Below are positions 37,901 through 45,429 of a stretch of DNA of 64,000 bases, piece by piece. Within the stretch, counting starts at the first letter, position 1, and each line of letters opens with the position of its first letter. The stretch is taken from the NCBI GenBank assembly GCA_965221295.1, contig OZ244879.1, forward strand, positions 1,736,001 through 1,800,000, given 5' to 3'. The position numbers and the translations under genes were made by a program. Below the pieces are notes generated by a model. The model searched no databases, was not told where the DNA came from, and was given only the letters and a program-made list of their open reading frames with translations. This DNA comes from Bin87 sp965221295. Lineage in GTDB: Bacteria; Chloroflexota; Dehalococcoidia; Lucifugimonadales; UBA3495.

Positions 37901-39703
37901 GGCGCCCAGCCGCGCGCGGCAGTGATGCTGCCGGTTGATCTGGACACCGACGACGACGGACTGATCGAGGTGTCCAACCCGACGCAGTTGAGCGCCATGC
38001 GGTGGGACCTGGACGGCGACGGACTGCCGGCGTCCAACGGCGGCGACTATCGCTCCGCCTTCACTGGCAGCTCCGCAGCCTGGCCCGTTCCCTGTGTGGC
38101 GGTGATGTGCCGCGGCTACGAGCTGACCCGCGACATCGACTTGGACACCCAGCCCTGGACTCCGGTAGGCGACGCCGCGAATCACTTCAACGCTACCTTC
38201 CGAGGCAACGGGCACACCATCATCGACCTCCTGGTGGAGAGTGATTCCACGTCCGACAACTACGGCTTGTTCGGCGAGACCGGCTCTGACTCCCTGATCG
38301 AGGGTGTCTATCTCTACAGTCCCCGCGTCGTCTCCTACGGCGGCGACCCCAATAACAACGAGGAGAACAACGCCGGCGCGTTGGTCGGCATGAATCGTGG
38401 CATCGTGCGGGAGGCGGGCATGTCCTATGTCTGGGGCGATGATTGCGTCATCACCGCGCACAACGCCGCCGGCGGCTTGGTCGGCGGCAACAAGGGAATC
38501 ATCGAACGGTCTTGGGCCCGCTGCGGTTGGGTGAAGAGTAGCCGGGCCGGCGGTGGTCTGGTCGGCATCAACCACGATGGGGCCATGGTCAAGAATAGCT
38601 GGGCCGATGGCTTGGTCGTGGTGAATCCCACCGGCTGGAAGAAGGGCGCCCTGGCGGGGTGGAATTACGGAACCATCGAAAATAGCTTCTCGCTGGGCGA
38701 GACCCGGCGGGGCGGCCAGACGCGACACGGCCCGTTCACCGGCCAGCAGGACGGGACGGTCATCCGGGGCTTCTACGTTGGCCACTACGATGACCGACAC
38801 TTCGGCGGGATCAATCGCACCGACCAGCAGATGCGCGCGCCGGATGCCAACGATCTCAGCTTCTTCTCCGTTTGGGACCTTGACCTCTGGGACTTGGGCG
38901 ACTCGACCGAGTACTCAGCGCTGCGCCTGGATACCAACGGCGACGGTCTCGCCGCGGTATGGGAGCTCGGCGCCCAGCGGCCGTCTGCCGCAATCTCCAG
39001 CAAACCGGTCAAAGCCGGCGATGGCAACGCCGCCACCTCCCGCGAGTCCTTCAGCGTGTCCTTCACCGTCGCCGATGGCGAGGGCGTCAAGGTGGACGGA
39101 GTCGGCTACCGCATCGCGGCCAAAGGCGAAGCCTGCCACGAATGGTTCGGCGGCTCTCGGGTTCCGCTGGGGGCTTCCGATGGACGCGCCACACTCACCG
39201 AGGAGAACGGCGTGTACACGCTCAGCATCGACCGGGCCACCAGCTGGGCCTTCCGACACGGCAACCGCGTCTGCCTCGACGTGAGCTTCCTCAACTCCGA
39301 AGGCAAGGGCGGCCCGGGCCGCCGCTGGCACGCCATCCAAATGCCGTCGCAGCCGCCGAGCGTCAAGCCCATAATGGCCGGCGACGCGGCGGTCTTCGAC
39401 GGCAGCGTGACCCTGGCGTTCCTAACCGACCCATACGACTGGGCCCGCGGCGCTGGCTATCGCATCGCGCGGGAGGGCAGCGCCTGCCACAACTGGACCG
39501 GTGGCCAGGGACCCTTCCGGCCTGGCGACACCATCGACGGAGCGACACTGGACAAATCCGGAGAACTCTGGCGGCTGACGCTCCCAGTCGGCGAGGATGA
39601 GACGATGCGCCCCAACCGCAAGTACTGCGTGGACGTGACGCTCTTCAACGACGACGATTGGGCGCCAAACGGCCGACGCTGGCGGTTCACCACCGCCAAC
39701 TAA
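31967..39703 (+). CDS. GLUG-repeat exported giant protein, largest in window
   Basis: 2578 residues, start at ATG 31967 with CGGAGC 9 nt upstream. The signal peptide (MSNHLNRTPIWAGI..., GSATAQ) is followed by six units starting near residues 39, 426, 817, 1256, 1640 and 1990. Units 1 and 2 are near copies. GLUG repeats (GGLVG / SYATGSV) are most numerous in units 3 and 4. Every unit except the last closes with an EF-hand-type loop such as DLNGDGVATWQEFG. The sixth unit merges into the conserved C-terminal segment (NNEENNAGALVGMNRGIV). Two YRIA two-cysteine modules end the protein (from about 2342). No membrane anchor is visible. Expected to be a long calcium-stabilised beta-solenoid outside the cell, inferred from family. 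Confidence 0.92.
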   Translation: MSNHLNRTPIWAGIAALLIIAAVAIFAGSATAQSSAIVDYDADDDGLIEVANLAQLNAIRWDLDGNGTVGSDHSSSYAAAFPNAVSGMGCPSSGCIGYELTADLDFDTNGNGAADAGDAYWNNGAGWEPIGRYQQAYPPRWDIQFQATFEGNGHAISNLMIDRSDSGGSGLFGSVAYDGAISNAGLVDVSVVGSGDDVGAVGGLAGVSSGTITASYVIGSVSGVDVVGGLVGSNGGPITASYFNGSVQGRDFVGGLAGLNDATLTVNYAAGSVSGNDYVGGLVGFHVDGNVSNSYSANSVSGDEVVGGLIGLFREGSVADSYSTGSVMGKSYLGGLIGWIAQMVGPSTQDFTDNYWDTETSGRSGSAAGVGKTTAELQSPTSNSGIYANWNSDAWDFGAGTQYPALKADLNGDGVATWQEFGQQRTDYDTDDDGLIEIANLAQLNTIRWDLDGNGTVGSNHSASYAAAFPNATDDMGCPASNCVGYELTAGLDFDTNGNGEADSGDVYWNDGAGWEPIGRYDQSYPPRWDIQFQATFEGNSHTISNLMIDRSDSGGLGLFGSVAYNGAISNVGLVDVNVVGSGDSNYGSAGGLAGDSSGTITASYVNGSVTGVDIVGGLVGSNGGPITASYFNGSVQGHNIFVGGLAGYSAGTLTANYAAGSVSGNAYVGGLVGVHAGGDVANSYATGSVSGNDVVGGLIGQFGEGSVTDSYSTGSVTGKRYVGGMIGGLSQSVGPITRDFTASYWDTQTSGRGGSSAGIGKTTAELQSPTSSAGIFADWNSETWDFGAGTQYPALKADLNGDGVATWQEFGVQRTDYDADDDGLIEVGNLAQFNAIRWDLDGDGTAGSDDSVSYQAAFNNQAHDMGCPASGCLGYELTADLDFDTDGDSRTDIAGDDYWNNGHGWEPIGTTQSYADSEFDAVFEGNNHTISNLFIKRPAGPIGLFGHVKSGSDIRRIGLLNAQVDGTGGYGGAFHVAGALVGRNYHGAISDSYAAGSVENGNFAGGLVGISEHGAISSSHAAVTVKGRNYVGGLVGRTYHGSISHSSATGSVEGVYDVGGLLGFGDSTSIDASYATGPVKSEDDNNVGGLLGRANNGAITDSYATGSVDGQDNVGGLVGFNDNGAIAASYATGSVDGFANAGGLTGLNDAGTIDASYATGSVAAEIHAGGLVGRDDSGTVTASYWNTDTSGQPSSAVGAGKTTAELQTPTSNSGLYATWDASRWDFGAAAQYPALKMDFNGDGAATWQEFGQQRADFDSDDDGLIEVANLAQLNAIRYDLDGDGAVADDDAGTYFAAFNNPSDAMGCPSDGCSGYELVANLNFDTNGDGRTDIAGDDYWNAGKGWNPIGTFQEYQETEFNAVFEGNQHIISNLYISRSDLESLGLFGDTESASEIRNLGLVDARVDDSGHGSGDNVATGSLVGDNRGAIDATHSTGLITADFTAGGLVGRNQGHITHSYSTATIRGFEWIGGLVGSNRHGSINSSYATGPASGTYSVGGLSGDNSYGTISNSYATGAAAGDRSVGGLTGSNFYATIDSSYSTGPATGNSKVGGLAGGQDNGVATHSYWDTDTSGRSSSAGGTGKTTAELQAPSNNSGIYSDWDADSWDFGGSTQYPALKADIDGDGFATWQEFGQQRTDYDSDDDGLIEVANLAQLNAIRYDQNGDGATDDPANLSVYSAVYPNPYGNMGCPASGCVGYELTVDLDFDTNGNGQADSGDVQWNGGAGWAPFGSYSGVLEGNGHAIDNLYINRSDRGRSGLFSRLNNGAQVRNLALTNVDITSNGDAGAFAGLTTRAAISNSYATGSVTVYSGNDSVGGLVGEASGHPSDQETIRDSYSLVNVRATAPDTRAGGLVGSMHVSQSSYTRIVNSFAAGLVLSYEAGRAGGLVGQTGIAQSRISDSYWDTQTTGWRTSADDGDNLADDGRGRTQAQLQAPTSGSGIYAAWNSAAWDFGNGSQYPALKYDTDGDGTATVAEFGAQPRAAVMLPVDLDTDDDGLIEVSNPTQLSAMRWDLDGDGLPASNGGDYRSAFTGSSAAWPVPCVAVMCRGYELTRDIDLDTQPWTPVGDAANHFNATFRGNGHTIIDLLVESDSTSDNYGLFGETGSDSLIEGVYLYSPRVVSYGGDPNNNEENNAGALVGMNRGIVREAGMSYVWGDDCVITAHNAAGGLVGGNKGIIERSWARCGWVKSSRAGGGLVGINHDGAMVKNSWADGLVVVNPTGWKKGALAGWNYGTIENSFSLGETRRGGQTRHGPFTGQQDGTVIRGFYVGHYDDRHFGGINRTDQQMRAPDANDLSFFSVWDLDLWDLGDSTEYSALRLDTNGDGLAAVWELGAQRPSAAISSKPVKAGDGNAATSRESFSVSFTVADGEGVKVDGVGYRIAAKGEACHEWFGGSRVPLGASDGRATLTEENGVYTLSIDRATSWAFRHGNRVCLDVSFLNSEGKGGPGRRWHAIQMPSQPPSVKPIMAGDAAVFDGSVTLAFLTDPYDWARGAGYRIAREGSACHNWTGGQGPFRPGDTIDGATLDKSGELWRLTLPVGEDETMRPNRKYCVDVTLFNDDDWAPNGRRWRFTTAN
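32080..34410 (+). repeat. Two near-identical ~1.16-kb coding units in tandem
   Basis: 32083-33240 and 33246-34410 encode units 1 and 2 of the gene. Long stretches match with few changes, for example around 32385-32465 versus 33545-33625, and the offset is about 1.16 kb throughout. This indicates a recent in-frame duplication. Confidence 0.8.
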
Positions 39704-39728
39704 CAATGGCCGAACCTTGCCCTACCTA

Positions 39729-39758
39729 GGCTCAGGCGGCCGATGGGCTGCCTGAGCC
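39729..39758 (+). terminator. Stable hairpin after the largest GLUG gene
   Basis: GGCTCAGGC (39729-39737) pairs perfectly with GCCTGAGCC (39750-39758), with four further pairs inside (one G-T) around a GATG loop. It starts 26 nt after the stop codon. Only two T follow, so termination is likely but not classical. Confidence 0.55.
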
Positions 39759-40200
39759 TTGATGTGCCCGGCCGCCCCCGGCGCGGGGGCACCGCCTGGC
39801 ATGGCACGTCTGGTTCCCCCTCCCGGGTGAACCGGCTGAATGTTCAAGTTGGGGTTTCCAGGAAGGGTTCGTTAACCCCTTTGCCACTCTCGGTCGTCTG
39901 CCAAAGCCGGGCACGCCCGACACACCGGTGGAACCCGAGAGGGCTAACCGTCTCCTGAACCGCTGCGTCAACGCCAGCCAGCGGGTCGTCAACCAGGGTT
40001 CCATCCGCCGCGGTAGTCCACCGCTGTATCGGAGGAACAATCGGGTGTTATGTGTCATGGCCATTCCATTCCTCAGTAAGCAAACGATAGGGCCGGAATG
40101 CCCTCCTTCTTTCCCGAATGAAACTCTTGACCAGCGCTGGACAGACCATATAGCCTAATTCAGACGTCGTTCATGGACGCATGAGACCTGCCCGCCAATC
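39759..40200. other. GC-rich non-coding region with several inverted repeats
   Basis: It holds short self-complementary stretches, for example near 39770-39795 and 39885-39945 (CTCTCGG... with CCGAGAG). I cannot match it to a known RNA family, and no frame has protein-family features. It includes the upstream region of the following lipoprotein gene. Confidence 0.35.
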
Positions 40201-40218
40201 CGATGCGTGAATTCTGAT

Positions 40219-42054
40219 ATGTCTATGTCAAGGATCAAAAATCAGCGGAACGCCGCCATTGGCCCGCTTGGTCTTTTGGCAATCCTGTTGCTGGTTGCGG
40301 TTATCCCCGCTCTGGCCTGCGGTACAGATTCCCGTGCTGACTCCCCTGTCAACGATGCGACTTCGGCGCCGGCAACGAGCTCCAGCGAGGCGTCCGCCCA
40401 CGACTTGTCGACTCCCCGTGCGGTCGAGCGGCCTGCCGCGACGCCGATGCCGCTCCTTATTCCAACCCCAACCCCACGGGTTTTGGCGCACCGGGGCGGC
40501 CCCTTCTCTTACGTCGCGTCTACCGTTGAACAGCGCATCTATCGAGCGGACGTCATCGTCCGGGCGTCCTTTGGTACGCCTGCTCATGGAACTCAACGGA
40601 TTGACCACGGGGAAGGCATCGCGCCGACGTACCAAGCAGCGCATACGCTGCCTTTCACCGCCCACGAGTACCTGAAAGGAACCGGGCCGACAGAAATTAC
40701 GGTAACCGTGCCCTTGGGGCCGGAGCACATCTACCTGAGCCAAGACGAGGCGGAAGACGCCGCTTCGGACTTGCTATCCAAACGCTCGACGGAGTGGGAT
40801 GACCGGGAAGCGGTGCTGTTCCTGACCGTCCCCGCAGCAGACAGCGCCAGCGCGACGTTCGGAGCCGCCGCGGCCGCTTCGGAAGGGGCCAGTTCCACTG
40901 CTTCCACCTTTGAGTTTCCTTATACCGGAGGGGAGCTGTACGGTGAATACACCATTGACACGTTGAACCGAGTGTGGCTACCTGCAACTGGGCCGGATGA
41001 CGGCATTGCCACGGCGGATGGAGTGGGCGGCGGCGCGGCGCAGTACAGCCCGCCAGGAACCTTCATCACCGATCTTGGAGAAGGAGAAGGCCGCAACGAC
41101 TCGACCATCACGCTCACGGCATTGCAACAACAGATCGCGGACCAGGAAGCAGAGTTCGAGAGAGGCGAAGGTATTGAAGGATACGAACTGTGCGTAGTGA
41201 GTTCCATCTTTTACGGGCAGGAACAAAGGGCAGAAGAAGCGCGTACTGGGGCTCCCTGGAGGCCATGGCTATTTGAGGAGACGGTTCTGTCAGGGGCTGT
41301 TGCGGGTCAGGTAGTTACAGAGTCAAAATTCTCGTCGGCTACGCAATACCACGAGTTTTGGCTGAGCGGTGTAGACGCGGGTCTCTTCAATTCGAGGATT
41401 ATTGATGGCGATAGCGATCCAGGCAACGGCTTCCGGTACGTAGCCAGTCCGGCCCGTCCCCTACCGGCTGGGCAATACCGATTTTACGATCATTTGCGTT
41501 TGGATAGTGATTTCCCCTGCGACTTTTACCCCGACAAGAACTACATAGAGTTCGCCGTAACCGCCGAGCCTCCGGCAGGCTCGGTGCACGAGGCGTTCTT
41601 CGATCCGGTAGCCATGGGCGCCGCCGTGGGCGCGGATAACGCGAATGGGGTTATGAAGCCAACATCCTTCACGGTGAATGGCGCCGCCGCTGGTTTGGAC
41701 AGCCTCAAGTGGGAAGCCGGTAGCGTCGCGCTGACGCTCTCGCCCCACGTCTCGCTGGCGGGCCACGCCCTGGACATCATCGAGCTGGACGGGTCGGTAT
41801 CGCTGTCTTTAGAGGTGGAAGACGCAAGCTTGAGCGGCGGCGTTTTGACCTGGGGGGTCGAAACCCAGCCATGGCAGGCGGGCGACCTGCTGATGCTGCG
41901 CATCCGCCAGGGGAAACACGACGCCGACAGCGACGGACTTATTGAGGTGGAGAACCTGGCCCAACTGAACGCCATCCGCTGGGACCTAGACGGCGACGGG
42001 GCGGCGGACAGCGCCGACAACGGCGCCGTTTACGCCCGATGCGACGGCTGGTGA
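40219..42054 (+). CDS. Lipoprotein ending in a truncated GLUG calcium-motif unit
   Basis: 611 residues from ATG 40219; an in-frame GTG at 40207 and an ATG at 40225 are alternatives, and no strong ribosome-binding site separates them. A lipoprotein signal (GPLGLLAILLLVAVIPALAC, Cys34) is followed by a Ser/Thr/Pro-rich linker and a ~450-residue region of unknown family. The last ~45 residues are the start of a GLUG unit: DADSDGLIEVENLAQLNAIR, then WDLDGDGAADSAD. After AVYA the chain jumps to RCDGW and stops, whereas intact units continue with an AFPN...GMGCP...GC.GYEL segment. An internal deletion has joined the two parts and caused the stop. This shows that GLUG units were once also carried on a lipid-anchored protein. 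Confidence 0.8.
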   Translation: MSMSRIKNQRNAAIGPLGLLAILLLVAVIPALACGTDSRADSPVNDATSAPATSSSEASAHDLSTPRAVERPAATPMPLLIPTPTPRVLAHRGGPFSYVASTVEQRIYRADVIVRASFGTPAHGTQRIDHGEGIAPTYQAAHTLPFTAHEYLKGTGPTEITVTVPLGPEHIYLSQDEAEDAASDLLSKRSTEWDDREAVLFLTVPAADSASATFGAAAAASEGASSTASTFEFPYTGGELYGEYTIDTLNRVWLPATGPDDGIATADGVGGGAAQYSPPGTFITDLGEGEGRNDSTITLTALQQQIADQEAEFERGEGIEGYELCVVSSIFYGQEQRAEEARTGAPWRPWLFEETVLSGAVAGQVVTESKFSSATQYHEFWLSGVDAGLFNSRIIDGDSDPGNGFRYVASPARPLPAGQYRFYDHLRLDSDFPCDFYPDKNYIEFAVTAEPPAGSVHEAFFDPVAMGAAVGADNANGVMKPTSFTVNGAAAGLDSLKWEAGSVALTLSPHVSLAGHALDIIELDGSVSLSLEVEDASLSGGVLTWGVETQPWQAGDLLMLRIRQGKHDADSDGLIEVENLAQLNAIRWDLDGDGAADSADNGAVYARCDGW

Positions 42055-42071
42055 TTAGCGGAGGCGCGGAG

Positions 42072-42917
42072 TTACACCAGCGCCGCTACACCCTGCCAAA
42101 CCAGCAACGCCCCCACCACCAGCAAGGTCAATCCCATGGCGAGGATGAGCAAGTTCAAGTTGACCCGGCCGGTCAGGTTGGCCCCGAGGTAGCTGCCCAA
42201 CATCGCGGCCGGCCCCATCAACGCCAGAACAACCCAGTCCACCTGGCCATGGATGACGTGGCCAACCCAGCCCGCCGCGCCCATCACGAACCCGATGAAC
42301 AGGTTGGTTCCTGCGGCAATCCTGGGATCAACGCGGAGGATTCGCACCAGCGCCGGCAGTCGGATGCTGCCCAAGATGAGGCCTACGGCGCCGCCGAGCA
42401 ATCCCACCCCGAAGCCAATGCCGCCCTCGGCCAACATGCGAGGAGGCGTGAACAGGCCTGGGGAACCTTCCAGTCCTTGCCCGAACAACGCCCCGCTGGA
42501 CTGCCCAGACCGCAATCGGTCGCGAGCGATGATGAGAAACTCGACACCCTGCCAGAATACCAGGGCGCCGGCCAACGCAATCAGGATATGCTCAGGGGTA
42601 ACATCGCTGAACCAACCGCCGATGAACGCGCCAATAAACGCCGGGACGCCCATGGTGAGTACGATCCGCAGGTTGACCCGGCCGGCTTTGAGGTGGCGTA
42701 TCGTGCCCGCTAGGGAAGCCAGGCTGCTGACCAGGATATTGGTTCCTCCGGCCACCGACGCCGGCATCCCCAGGAGCAGCATCGCCGGCAAACGCATGGT
42801 GCCCAACGCCAGCCCCACGAATCCTCCGAGAATTCCCACCAGGAAGGAAATGATGGTGAGCAGGGCAGCGCTCCACACCGCCGCGTCGGAGGGGAGGCCC
42901 AGGTCGGAAAGGAGCAT
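42072..42917 (-). CDS. TauE/SafE family sulfite/organosulfur exporter-like permease, copy B
   Basis: 281 residues with about eight hydrophobic segments in two related halves. FLVGILGGFVGLALGTMRLP in the first half is mirrored by GLLGGAVGLILGSIRLPALV in the second. This internal repeat with GG-x-VG-x-ALG and RLP motifs is characteristic of TauE/SafE (DUF81) proteins, which export sulfite, sulfoacetate or related anions. The gene is 27 nt downstream of a paralogue on the same strand, with a weak ribosome-binding site, so translation is probably coupled. The transported substrate is unknown. Confidence 0.88.
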   Translation of the reverse strand: MLLSDLGLPSDAAVWSAALLTIISFLVGILGGFVGLALGTMRLPAMLLLGMPASVAGGTNILVSSLASLAGTIRHLKAGRVNLRIVLTMGVPAFIGAFIGGWFSDVTPEHILIALAGALVFWQGVEFLIIARDRLRSGQSSGALFGQGLEGSPGLFTPPRMLAEGGIGFGVGLLGGAVGLILGSIRLPALVRILRVDPRIAAGTNLFIGFVMGAAGWVGHVIHGQVDWVVLALMGPAAMLGSYLGANLTGRVNLNLLILAMGLTLLVVGALLVWQGVAALV

Positions 42918-42944
42918 AGGTTGCAGGTTGCTGACGCGCTGAAG

Positions 42945-43808
42945 TTATTGGGCAAGCGGCTGGAAGACAATCGTCTCAAGCCCTCGCCACAATAGCATAA
43001 TTCCGGCAACAATCAAGACCACGCCCATCAACAGTACCAGCATTTTCGGATCGACCCGACCAGAAACGCGGGCCCCCAGGTAACTGCCGACTATGGCGGA
43101 CGGCCCCAACAGCGCCACCAGCGTCCAATCGAGTTGGCCTTGCAGCAAGTGGCCGACCCAGCCAACCGCTCCCATCAGCATACCTACGAACAGGTTGACG
43201 CCCGCGGCGATGCGTGGCTCAACTCGCAGGACCCGGATCAATAGCGGCAGCCGCACGGTTCCCAGCGCCAAACCGATGGCGCCGCCCAGGACGCCGACGA
43301 CTGCGCCGATGCCGGCCACCGCGCCAACCCGGTTGAGGGTGAATTTCCCCGCCGACGCAGCCGGGCCACCGCCAAACAGGTTCGGCCCGTCGTTGCACGC
43401 CTGGAATCGCCGTATCGCCATCAGAGCGAACTCGATGCCTTGCCACAAAACGACGCCGCCGGCCAACCCAATCAGCGCCCGTTCGTGAACCTGTCCACTG
43501 ACCAAACCACCGATGAAGGCCCCCAAGATTGGCGGAGTCCCCACCACGAGCGCCATGCGCGGCTTGACCCGTCCTTGCCGCAGGTGAGCGTAGCTACCCG
43601 CGACTGCCGTGACGCAACTGAGCAGGATGCTGGTGGAAGCCGCCGTTGACGCCGGTACGCCCAACAGCAGCATCAGCGGCAGCCGGATGGTTCCCAGGGC
43701 GAGGCCTACCATCCCGCCGAGGACGCCGATGATGAAGGACAGCGCGAAAAGCAGGCCGGCCGCCCACACCGGGAGGGAGGACGACAGACCAAAGTCGGAG
43801 AGGAGCAT
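42945..43808 (-). CDS. TauE/SafE family sulfite/organosulfur exporter-like permease, copy A
   Basis: 287 residues, ATG 43808 preceded by AGGAGG with 6 nt spacing. It has the same two-half membrane topology as its downstream neighbour: IIGVLGGMVGLALGTIRLPL in the first half and VVGVLGGAIGLALGTVRLPL in the second. The two proteins also share GAFIGG, LALAGG-type segments and the start MLLSD. The pair arose by duplication and could act as a heterodimer or on related substrates. It lies 50 nt after a dehydrogenase gene on the same strand. That context favours export of an acid linked to that enzyme, for example a sulfonate product; this is inference. Confidence 0.88.
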   Translation of the reverse strand: MLLSDFGLSSSLPVWAAGLLFALSFIIGVLGGMVGLALGTIRLPLMLLLGVPASTAASTSILLSCVTAVAGSYAHLRQGRVKPRMALVVGTPPILGAFIGGLVSGQVHERALIGLAGGVVLWQGIEFALMAIRRFQACNDGPNLFGGGPAASAGKFTLNRVGAVAGIGAVVGVLGGAIGLALGTVRLPLLIRVLRVEPRIAAGVNLFVGMLMGAVGWVGHLLQGQLDWTLVALLGPSAIVGSYLGARVSGRVDPKMLVLLMGVVLIVAGIMLLWRGLETIVFQPLAQ

Positions 43809-43858
43809 ACCGCGCCTCCTCTCGCGCTGGTCCGGCCGGCGCTGGCGTCATCTGACCC

Positions 43859-44911
43859 TTAGGGTTCGCCCACAGCCTCGGCGACGCCGACCTCCCGCAT
43901 CAGATCAGAGATCTGGCGCCAGGTCTCGTCCTCAATGAATATGCCGTTTTCGCGCCTCTGCAACTCGGTGCGGTACTCGATTTCGCCCGGGTAGTAAACC
44001 TCGCTGAATCCCGCGGCCGGTGGCGACGTCTTGACGAATTCGGCGAACTCGGTCATCTCCTGTTTGAAGTCCGCCAAGGGTCGGAACTTGGACACGTCGA
44101 AAACCGCCAGGAAGCATCCGTCGTTGTGGCGGGCCTGCGGGTCGATTCCGAAGCCGAGGCCGGTGAGCAGTCCGGAGAACATCTCCACCATGAACGACAG
44201 GCCGAATCCCTTGTGGCCCTGGTCGGCGCCCACGGGCAGGATGGCTCCGCCGGCGGCATAGTCGTTGGGGTCGTTGGTCGGGTTGCCATCCTTATCGACG
44301 ATCCATCCGGTGGGCACCTGCTCGCCCCGATTGCGGGCCAAACCGATCTTGCCGGCGGCCACCGCCGAGGTCGCCATGTCCAACAGCACTTGTCCGGGCA
44401 GGTTGCTGGGGACGCCAATGCAGATGGGGTTGGTTCCCAAGCGCCGAGCGCGTCCACCGAACGGCGCCACCGCCTTGGGACCGGCGCCGGAGTCGGCGGT
44501 GAGTAGGGCGATCATGCCTTCCTGGGCGCAGATGGTGGGGTAGTCGCCCAGGCGTCCGATGTGGCTCTGGCGGCGGATGGTGAAGGCGGCGACGCCATTC
44601 TCCTTGGCTTTGGCGATGGCCATGCGGGTCGCCTTTTCGGTAACCACGAAGCCGAACCCCCAGTGACCGTCAACCACCGCCGTGGTGGGGGTCTCGCTCA
44701 GGACCTCGAAAGGCGCGCCCGGCACGATGTGTCCCCGGTCGATGCGTTCGCAGTACTCGGGAATGTGGATCACGCCATGAGAGTCGTGGCCAACCAGGTT
44801 GGCTTTGACCTGATGCGCGGCGACGATGGCCGCTTCTTCAGGCGGCGTCCCCTTGGCCTGATAGATGTGACTGGCGGCCTTTTCCAGATATTCGGGGGTG
44901 AAGACGGGCAT
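43859..44911 (-). CDS. Malate/L-lactate/sulfolactate dehydrogenase family (Ldh_2) oxidoreductase
   Basis: 350 residues, ATG 44911 with GGAGG 6 nt upstream. Ldh_2-family features include GHDSHGVIHIPEYCERI (GHDSHG at 41-46), the strand pair VVDGHWGFGFVV, RQSHIGRLGDYP, and GRARRLGTNPICIGVPS, where the NAD(P)-binding region lies. The C-terminal part includes GADQGHKGFGLSFMVEMFSG. The family reduces or oxidises 2-hydroxy acids with NAD(P)H and includes malate, ureidoglycolate and sulfolactate (ComC) dehydrogenases. With two TauE/SafE exporters in the same operon, a sulfonate or related substrate is plausible but not shown. Cytosolic. Confidence 0.92.
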   Translation of the reverse strand: MPVFTPEYLEKAASHIYQAKGTPPEEAAIVAAHQVKANLVGHDSHGVIHIPEYCERIDRGHIVPGAPFEVLSETPTTAVVDGHWGFGFVVTEKATRMAIAKAKENGVAAFTIRRQSHIGRLGDYPTICAQEGMIALLTADSGAGPKAVAPFGGRARRLGTNPICIGVPSNLPGQVLLDMATSAVAAGKIGLARNRGEQVPTGWIVDKDGNPTNDPNDYAAGGAILPVGADQGHKGFGLSFMVEMFSGLLTGLGFGIDPQARHNDGCFLAVFDVSKFRPLADFKQEMTEFAEFVKTSPPAAGFSEVYYPGEIEYRTELQRRENGIFIEDETWRQISDLMREVGVAEAVGEP

Positions 44912-45216
44912 GGGAAACCTCCGTAGGGCTACTGCGACTGGTCAACGCGAATATGATGCTGAGGATTGTATCAGGAAAAGCCGCGAGGGTTGCGGTGGCT
45001 ACAACTCTTTCTCAAAATGATGCCGATTTGCGAGTCTCAAATGACCGTCAGAGACGCCCAATGGCCGGAACCCGGCCGCGCATGGGAAGCCAGCGTCCGA
45101 ATGGACATGGCGTCGACCTTCGCCGACGAGTAGTCGAATTGATGGCGCTTCGCTTAATCCCGGTCCGTACGACAGCCGCCCATACCCGCGGATCAATGAT
45201 CACAATGAACCAACGG
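44912..45216. other. Intergenic region between the dehydrogenase operon and a tiny-ORF cluster
   Basis: It holds the upstream region of the dehydrogenase gene. On the minus strand, frames downstream of the tiny ORFs stay open for up to about 70 codons but show no family features or start signals. Confidence 0.35.
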
Positions 45217-45360
45217 CTACCGAACCTGCCCAGCCAACCAACCGAAGAAAAAAGAGCCAAGCACCACGGCCCCGTTGTGGGTCATGAATTCCGCTGTGGT
45301 CAGGAGCCGCAATTGGAATTCGGTGGGAGTTTCCCCTCCTGAATGGGCCAAGCATAGCAT
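45217..45360 (-). CDS. Tiny ORF, third of a packed cluster, one hydrophobic segment
   Basis: 47 residues from ATG 45360, 6 nt after the stop of the preceding tiny ORF. It has an amphipathic N-terminal half (ETPTEFQLRLLTTAEFMTHN) and a hydrophobic end (GAVVLGSFFFGWLAGQVR). Single-pass membrane peptide predicted. I recognise no family; the evidence is composition, spacing and order only. Confidence 0.4.
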   Translation of the reverse strand: MLCLAHSGGETPTEFQLRLLTTAEFMTHNGAVVLGSFFFGWLAGQVR

Positions 45361-45366
45361 GGTCGC

Positions 45367-45429
45367 TCAGCTGGTGACGGCGAGGCCTCCGGTAACGAAG
45401 ATCCCCGAAAATAGTACAAACCACTTCAC
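45367..45429 (-). CDS. Tiny ORF, second of a packed cluster, 20-residue hydrophobic peptide
   Basis: 20 residues starting at a GTG that overlaps the TGA of the upstream ORF (GTGA). The product is essentially one hydrophobic segment (KWFVLFSGIFVTGGLAVTS). Such short frames occur by chance, but the stop/start overlap and flanking hydrophobic ORFs on the same strand raise the likelihood. Confidence 0.3.
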   Translation of the reverse strand: MKWFVLFSGIFVTGGLAVTS

